NCBI GenBank assembly: GCA_032207245.1
Contig: CM063502.1
Span: 42,497,162-42,561,161, forward strand
Length of the DNA: 64,000 nt
Direction of reading: 5' to 3'
Source: Pardosa pseudoannulata
Taxonomy: Eukaryota > Arthropoda > Arachnida > Araneae > Lycosidae
A program made the position numbers and the translations under genes. The notes under the pieces are model-generated. The model searched no databases, was not told the origin of the DNA, and saw nothing but the letters and a program-made list of their open reading frames with translations. Below, piece by piece: positions 60,301 through 64,000 of the stretch; position 1 is the first letter of the stretch; each line of letters opens with the position of its first letter.

Positions 60301-62787
60301 TGGTGCACAGGGTTTTTCAACAAGTTCAATTCGACAAGAATTGATCAAATCCCAAGGACCAGATTTTTTCTAAAAAGAGTATGCATACAAGTAAAATTTC
60401 AAATATTCTACTTTACATCTTCCTAAAATGAAATGTAACTTTTCTACCCTTTAAACAAAACTCATCAAACATCATATTTTCTATTTCTACAATTAATGTT
60501 CATATTTTAACATAAAATCTGTCAGAATCTGACAGTGTACAGCTTTAAAATTTACATTTTCTTTTTTATGAACTTAAGTTTCTTATCATTCCTTTCTCTG
60601 TAATTAATTCTAAATAGCTGAGTAAATATAATTTTTTATACTATTAACTCACTGAAGGGTTTAGACTTATACTTGTTTTACAAGTCAGAAGAATGTCTTT
60701 TGCTTAATGATCTTCATACAACCAGATACAAACTATCCTTGATGGGTTTAATAAATAGATGGAAAAATGGTTGAAAGACAGAAATAAAGCCTATTCATTT
60801 AAGAATCAAAAACCAGAAAAATTTTTTTCAAGTAAACTGAAAAAAATGGGGTTTTATAATTATTCTAATTAATGATAAAAAGGATTCTAGGCATCATTTA
60901 AGAGTTGTACAAAATTTTGACATAGTATATTTCACATTGGCAAAAATGTTTGTGGAGAAAAAAAAAATGAAAAATTTTACAAAATTATGCATTAAAGGAC
61001 ATGCAAAAACAAGTATTAGTGAATGATATTTTAGACAGGAGGGGGAAGGAATTGAATCACTTCATTGACAACAAATTTAAATAAAAGCTTTTAAAAATTA
61101 CTCTTTTGTGCTTTTTAATTAGCTCTAGATGGGGAATCTTTACATGGATTTCTTGGTATGATAAATTAATAAACTAGAACAGTGGTTCTTGACTGGTGTT
61201 TTATTGAATGATGGTGCTTTGTTAACTTAAAAAAAGTGTCATTTGAAATTCATTGAAAAATTAAAATGGTTGCTAAGATGGAAAAAAACAATCTAAAACT
61301 TAGATCATTGTTTTTAATTTCTTTCTCCTTTATATGTACTTATGTTGGTCTTTATAGAATTATATAAAAGATAATTTCTTCTAGAAATGAATCAAATCTG
61401 CTTTCATAAGTACACAGAGCCTCAGTTCAGTTTAATGACAACTTGAGTGTATAAACATGTTTTTAATACAAACAGTTACTGTAACTCTTAATTATCTTTG
61501 AGTAATTTTTTAGACAGATTGTGAGTGCAATACAGTACATTATTATGCAATAGTAAATAGAAGTTTATTTGTAAGTAAATGACCCTCTAGGAAGTAAAAT
61601 AGTTCTAATTACCCTCAATGAATTGAAAAATATACAATATGCTAATTTTTAACATGAAATGATTAAGACAAAGAGTTATAAAAGGCTGACAAATATAAAA
61701 ATAAAAATGAGCATATTTATTTCACACTACTGTACTGTAAAACTCATCAGATATATATATATCTTGTTTAAAAAATTATTATAACTTTTTAAACCCAAAT
61801 TTCCTTTACTTACTGTTATTAGCTATTAAAATTATTAAACCTGTAATTTTTAATGCATTATATCTTTTAAAAATACACCCTTTTTTATGATTGTGTTTTG
61901 CATAAAGAAAATTTGCATATGTTCTATGATTTTGTAAAAATTAAAAACCAGTGCTTTTCAAGAAAAATGCAAAAAGCAAATTATTTCTACACTTTGGTTT
62001 GGTTTGGAACACTACAGTCTACTTTTCTGAAAAACGAGGGCTAATTTCTACACTTTGGGGTGTAGTGATAAAGGGTATTCATCTGACACATGTTGAAAAC
62101 ATTTGTAATAACTAAAAGAGCAAATATGTGTATATAAATACTCTGTATTTACTTATCCCAGAGTGGATATCTTTTGTTTATTCAGTTATAAAGAATTATG
62201 CATATATAAAACATAAAACTTTAAAAACAACTACAGGTATAAAAAAAATTATAAGCTGTATAATTTGAATGAAATTTTCAAAATTATTCAATTAGTATTT
62301 AGCTAAACTGTTTCTGAAAATACATAAATAACATTATCATGGGAAAATTTAATTTTTGAAGATAACAATCACAATATTCAAGGTTTTAAAACTATTACTT
62401 CAAGAACATTATTAATAATTTCACTTTTTTTTTTTCATGTTAAGAAATTTCAATCAGATTGAAAGCAAACCCAATAAATAGTAAAAAACTTTTCAGTAGA
62501 TTAATACAGCTTTCATGAAAGCTTAGAAAATAAATTATATAAAAGAGAATAAAGTAAAATGGACAGGCAATTTCATGTACAAAGAGAAATATTTCTGAAA
62601 GAGCTTATAATGTAAATGAATCCTTACTTGTTTAGTATCAATTTTAGTCAGAACTGCTGAATGGCATTTAAGAGGACAAGTATGATTACAACTCAAAGTT
62701 TTGCCACATACTAAGCGGCAAGGAGGACAGGATCCAAAATGGCACTGATGTCTGTGACGTTGAGGATGATGACAATCTGGTGGAAGC
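53913..62787 (-). CDS. NFXL1: NFXL1, NF-X1-type zinc-finger protein, C-terminal five exons (partial)
   Basis: NFXL1 proteins carry tandem NF-X1 zinc fingers and a C-terminal membrane segment; the biochemical role is poorly defined. Exons in transcript order: 62787-62628, 60369-60259, 58462-58331, 56246-56010, 54332-53913; phases agree and all introns are GT-AG on the - strand. About 352 codons are present. Finger motifs: CNHTCPLKCHSA, CGNHVCLKECHA, CNHPCLKMCHPDDCEPC and CGHRCTKVCHAGQC, with the family block CAPCVVPVPVKCIGGHE. The tail has a charged coiled coil (AEKLKNDLKLKEEEERKHNQ), a basic KKRRKKK patch and a single hydrophobic span (NVIISSVAVICMSSLLVFYL) five residues from the end, as in vertebrate NFXL1. 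The first exon here starts mid-codon, so upstream exons (RING-like region, first fingers) lie beyond 64000. Confidence 0.93.
54850..55890 (-). mobile_element. LINE 3' fragment (RNase H region and C-terminus)
   Basis: In NFXL1's last intron, in sense orientation to NFXL1. The - strand reads, across frameshifts, NICWVSDHMGIQDDEL (the W-x-P-G-H-x-G-I-x-G-N-E motif of LINE RNase H, altered), then GLLTGHCVLRRHFSMMGICS and CHGCHFEE, a C-terminal finger typical of I/Jockey-type elements, then LLDITDILRYSKFHIHQ. The reverse transcriptase is absent: a 5'-truncated, mutated copy. Higher GC than the intron around it. A G run and GA repeat interrupt it near 55187. Confidence 0.7.
56010..56246 (-). CDS. 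NFXL1: NFXL1 exon (fourth of five here)
   Basis: 79 codons, acceptor ttctttag and donor tgg|gtaaca. ECTPCYETCQKPRNPGCNHP, then CLKMCHPDDCEPC, KMKCLCEINTLYIICSLW and CSNRCPKW correspond to the family's CxxC..C.KPR.PGC.HPC..CHP..CPPC..I..KC.C block. Confidence 0.94.
56247..58330 (-). other. NFXL1 intron, 2.1 kb
   Basis: AT-rich; no exon or element identified. Confidence 0.6.
58331..58462 (-). CDS. NFXL1: NFXL1 exon (third of five here)
   Basis: 44 codons, acceptor tttatag|ATC and donor aag|gttagt. SCGRPCGRELTCGNHVCLKE then CHAVSS matches the CGR.CGR.L.C.NH.C..ECH block of NFXL1, followed by a short asparagine tail SNLNNNK that replaces a finger linker. Confidence 0.94.
59072..59308. mobile_element. 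piggyBac-like MITE (TTAA-bounded), 237 bp
   Basis: It begins TTAAccctttcatgggc and ends gcctttgaaagggTTAA, the same termini as the copies at 43316 and 52877. Internal inverted similarity is weaker than in the 52877 copy. It lies in an NFXL1 intron. Confidence 0.75.
60259..60369 (-). CDS. NFXL1: NFXL1 exon (second of five here)
   Basis: 37 codons, acceptor ctttttag|AAA and donor gag|gtatat. SGPWDLINSC then KPCAPCVVPVPVKCIGGHE matches the family's CPPC.VP.P..C.G.HE block that precedes the following finger. Confidence 0.92.
60370..62627 (-). other. NFXL1 intron, 2.3 kb
   Basis: AT-rich. Holds a hAT-terminus-like fragment (cagtggttcttgactgg at 61189) without a partner end, and the 46 bp SINE stub listed separately. 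Confidence 0.6.
61998..62043 (-). mobile_element. 46 bp truncated SINE stub with perfect 15 bp target duplication
   Basis: On the - strand the insert reads tagccctcg, a short T-rich piece, aaaagtagactgtagtgttc and caaaccaaa: only the SINE 3' end. The exact 15 bp repeat atttctacactttgg flanks it at 61983-61997 and 62044-62058. It is the same truncation class as 39992-40032. The length and perfection of the duplication indicate a recent event. Confidence 0.93.
62628..62787 (-). CDS. NFXL1: NFXL1 exon (first of five here)
   Basis: 160 bp; the first base completes a codon from an upstream exon outside the window. The donor is caa|gtaagg. LPPDCHHPQRHRHQCHFGSC, PPCRLVCGKTLSCNHTC and PLKCHSAVLTK match the CHH...H.CH.G.CPPC...C.K.L.C.H.CP..CH block of NFXL1. 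Confidence 0.92.
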
Positions 62788-64000
62788 CTAAAAAAACAAA
62801 AGTCAAAACAAACCAAAACTAAGCAACAAAAAGTATAAAAACCTAAGTTCACAAAAGAAGAATATATTACTTTATACATTATAATATACAACAAACCTTT
62901 ATACTTACATCAAATATGCTACTAATTTTATTTATTAAAGTTTCAGAACTAATAAATACTTCTCTTAACCCTTTGGATTTCAGCCAAACAGCTAAAAAGT
63001 TTTAGGATTCTCTTCCCATCACCACAACTTACTTTCATGAAAAATAAATCTGTTCAATCCCTTTCTATATTTTCTAATAGAGAATCCATGTCCCCTGTTA
63101 TTTTGACTTGAAAACAGAGGTTTAAGAAATTTGCTGTTGGTTAGTTTAATTGTTAAGGGATTCAAAAAGTTAATTAGAAAGAAGCTATGCTTAATTTTAT
63201 AAGGCTGCATTACTTTAAATTAAAAAGGATAAAATGTTTCAGCCAGAATATAGTAAAATCAAAACAAAGCGAATAGGAATAAGAGTACAAATTAATAGAA
63301 AAGTAAAAGCCAACTGCTATTGTATACTAATAAACATAGTACTTCATATTTACTTACATTTTAAGAGAAAGTCCTGTAAGTACATACAACATAGTTTAAT
63401 ATACTGGAGTATTTGTGGGGCCAGATGAAAAAGATTTTCATAAACTACCATAATTACTCCTTTATATAAGTACAGGCATTAAATTTCTTTTGTTAATTAA
63501 TATAACAAGCAGACTCTCTTGAGCACTGACTGTACTTTTGTCTATGTTTAATGAAAATCAAATCTCTTTTACAGTTTTAAAACCTTTAACTTCTGTTACA
63601 TGTTATCATATTCCATGATTTTCACCCTTAAGTGTTAATGTCTCTCAAAATTTTTAATGCCTTAGACTTCCTCATTTCTTGCCTGTAGTGTACTATCAAA
63701 GTAGCTTATCCAGCTTCAACCTGTTATTTTAAAATTAGGATAGTATCACAGCAGTTATGGGATTTCTTGCATAATTTAAACATAGTGTATTGTTTGATTC
63801 ACTTCTAATGTAAATAAAGAGAAGTATGAACTAATTTATAATTTTGTTTTTCTGGAAATCAAGCGATGGTTAGACTGAAATCTCTAGTACTCCTAGATTT
63901 CCAAAGAGTACAAACCCCCTAGACACTTTAGTCACATGTTAAGGAAAAAATAAGGAATAATTCTCTTTGACGTATGCCATATAAATGTTTATGCAGGGTC
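62788..64000 (-). other. Probable NFXL1 intron running off the window
   Basis: No further zinc-finger exon is readable. A lone TTAAccctttggatt at 62965 resembles a MITE end but has no inverted partner nearby. Confidence 0.5.

Noticed and set aside
61189..61260. Complete hAT element starting cagtggttcttgac
   Set aside because: No right terminus or 8 bp duplication found; at most a fragment.
62965..63250. Fourth TTAACCC MITE
   Set aside because: Only the left end TTAAccctttgg is visible; no inverted partner with TTAA was found downstream.
1..64000. CRISPR array, operon, riboswitch or prophage
   Set aside because: Gene structure is spliced and eukaryotic; no regularly spaced short repeats with unique spacers and no compact prokaryotic coding are present.

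Overview
The window is eukaryotic nuclear DNA: strongly AT-rich, with GT-AG introns, exons scattered over kilobases, and many decayed transposons. The recognisable proteins (ATG13, NFXL1) are animal orthologues. Tc1/mariner, hAT-like and piggyBac-like remnants and a tRNA-headed SINE with a CCAAACCAAACC-type 3' end suggest an arthropod, probably an arachnid. That taxonomic guess is inference; nothing here fixes the species.

Layout. Bases 1-5550 are non-coding and end in a 4.4-copy tandem repeat that runs straight into the 3' splice site of a terminal coding exon (5551-5781, + strand) of an unrecognised gene whose other exons lie to the left. Bases 5782-24000 hold no confident gene. They contain a transposon remnant with ~110 bp inverted arms (8868-9372), an isolated coding-like ORF (9401-9607), and an elaborate cluster of inverted and tandem duplications (11549-15420) built around repeated exon-like sequences in both orientations. 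A SINE, a gutted Tc1 element, a mariner 3' fragment and a second Tc1 pseudogene follow (15.6-19.5 kb).

From about 24 kb to 53772 the + strand carries a complete ATG13 coding sequence: five coding exons, 421 codons by my count, with introns of 15.7, 7.2, 1.5 and 2.1 kb. ATG13 is the HORMA-domain subunit of the ULK1/ATG1 autophagy-initiation complex. Its introns have collected SINEs, MITEs with readable target-site duplications, a mariner pseudogene and a piggyBac-like transposase remnant.

Convergent to it, with only 140 bp between the two stop codons, the - strand carries the last five exons of NFXL1 (NF-X1-type zinc-finger protein ending in a coiled coil and a C-terminal membrane anchor). 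Its 5' exons lie beyond base 64000. A LINE 3' fragment sits in its last intron. The two genes have no obvious functional link; they share an overlapping 3' end region that could give antisense transcript pairs.

The most unusual signals are the alternating-orientation exon-like cassette cluster, two 41-46 bp SINE 3' stubs flanked by perfect 11 and 15 bp target duplications, a 54 bp hAT-like micro-element, the splice acceptor fused to a tandem array, and the apparent loss of the hydrophobic anchor in the ATG13 LC3-interacting motif. All alignments were made by eye.
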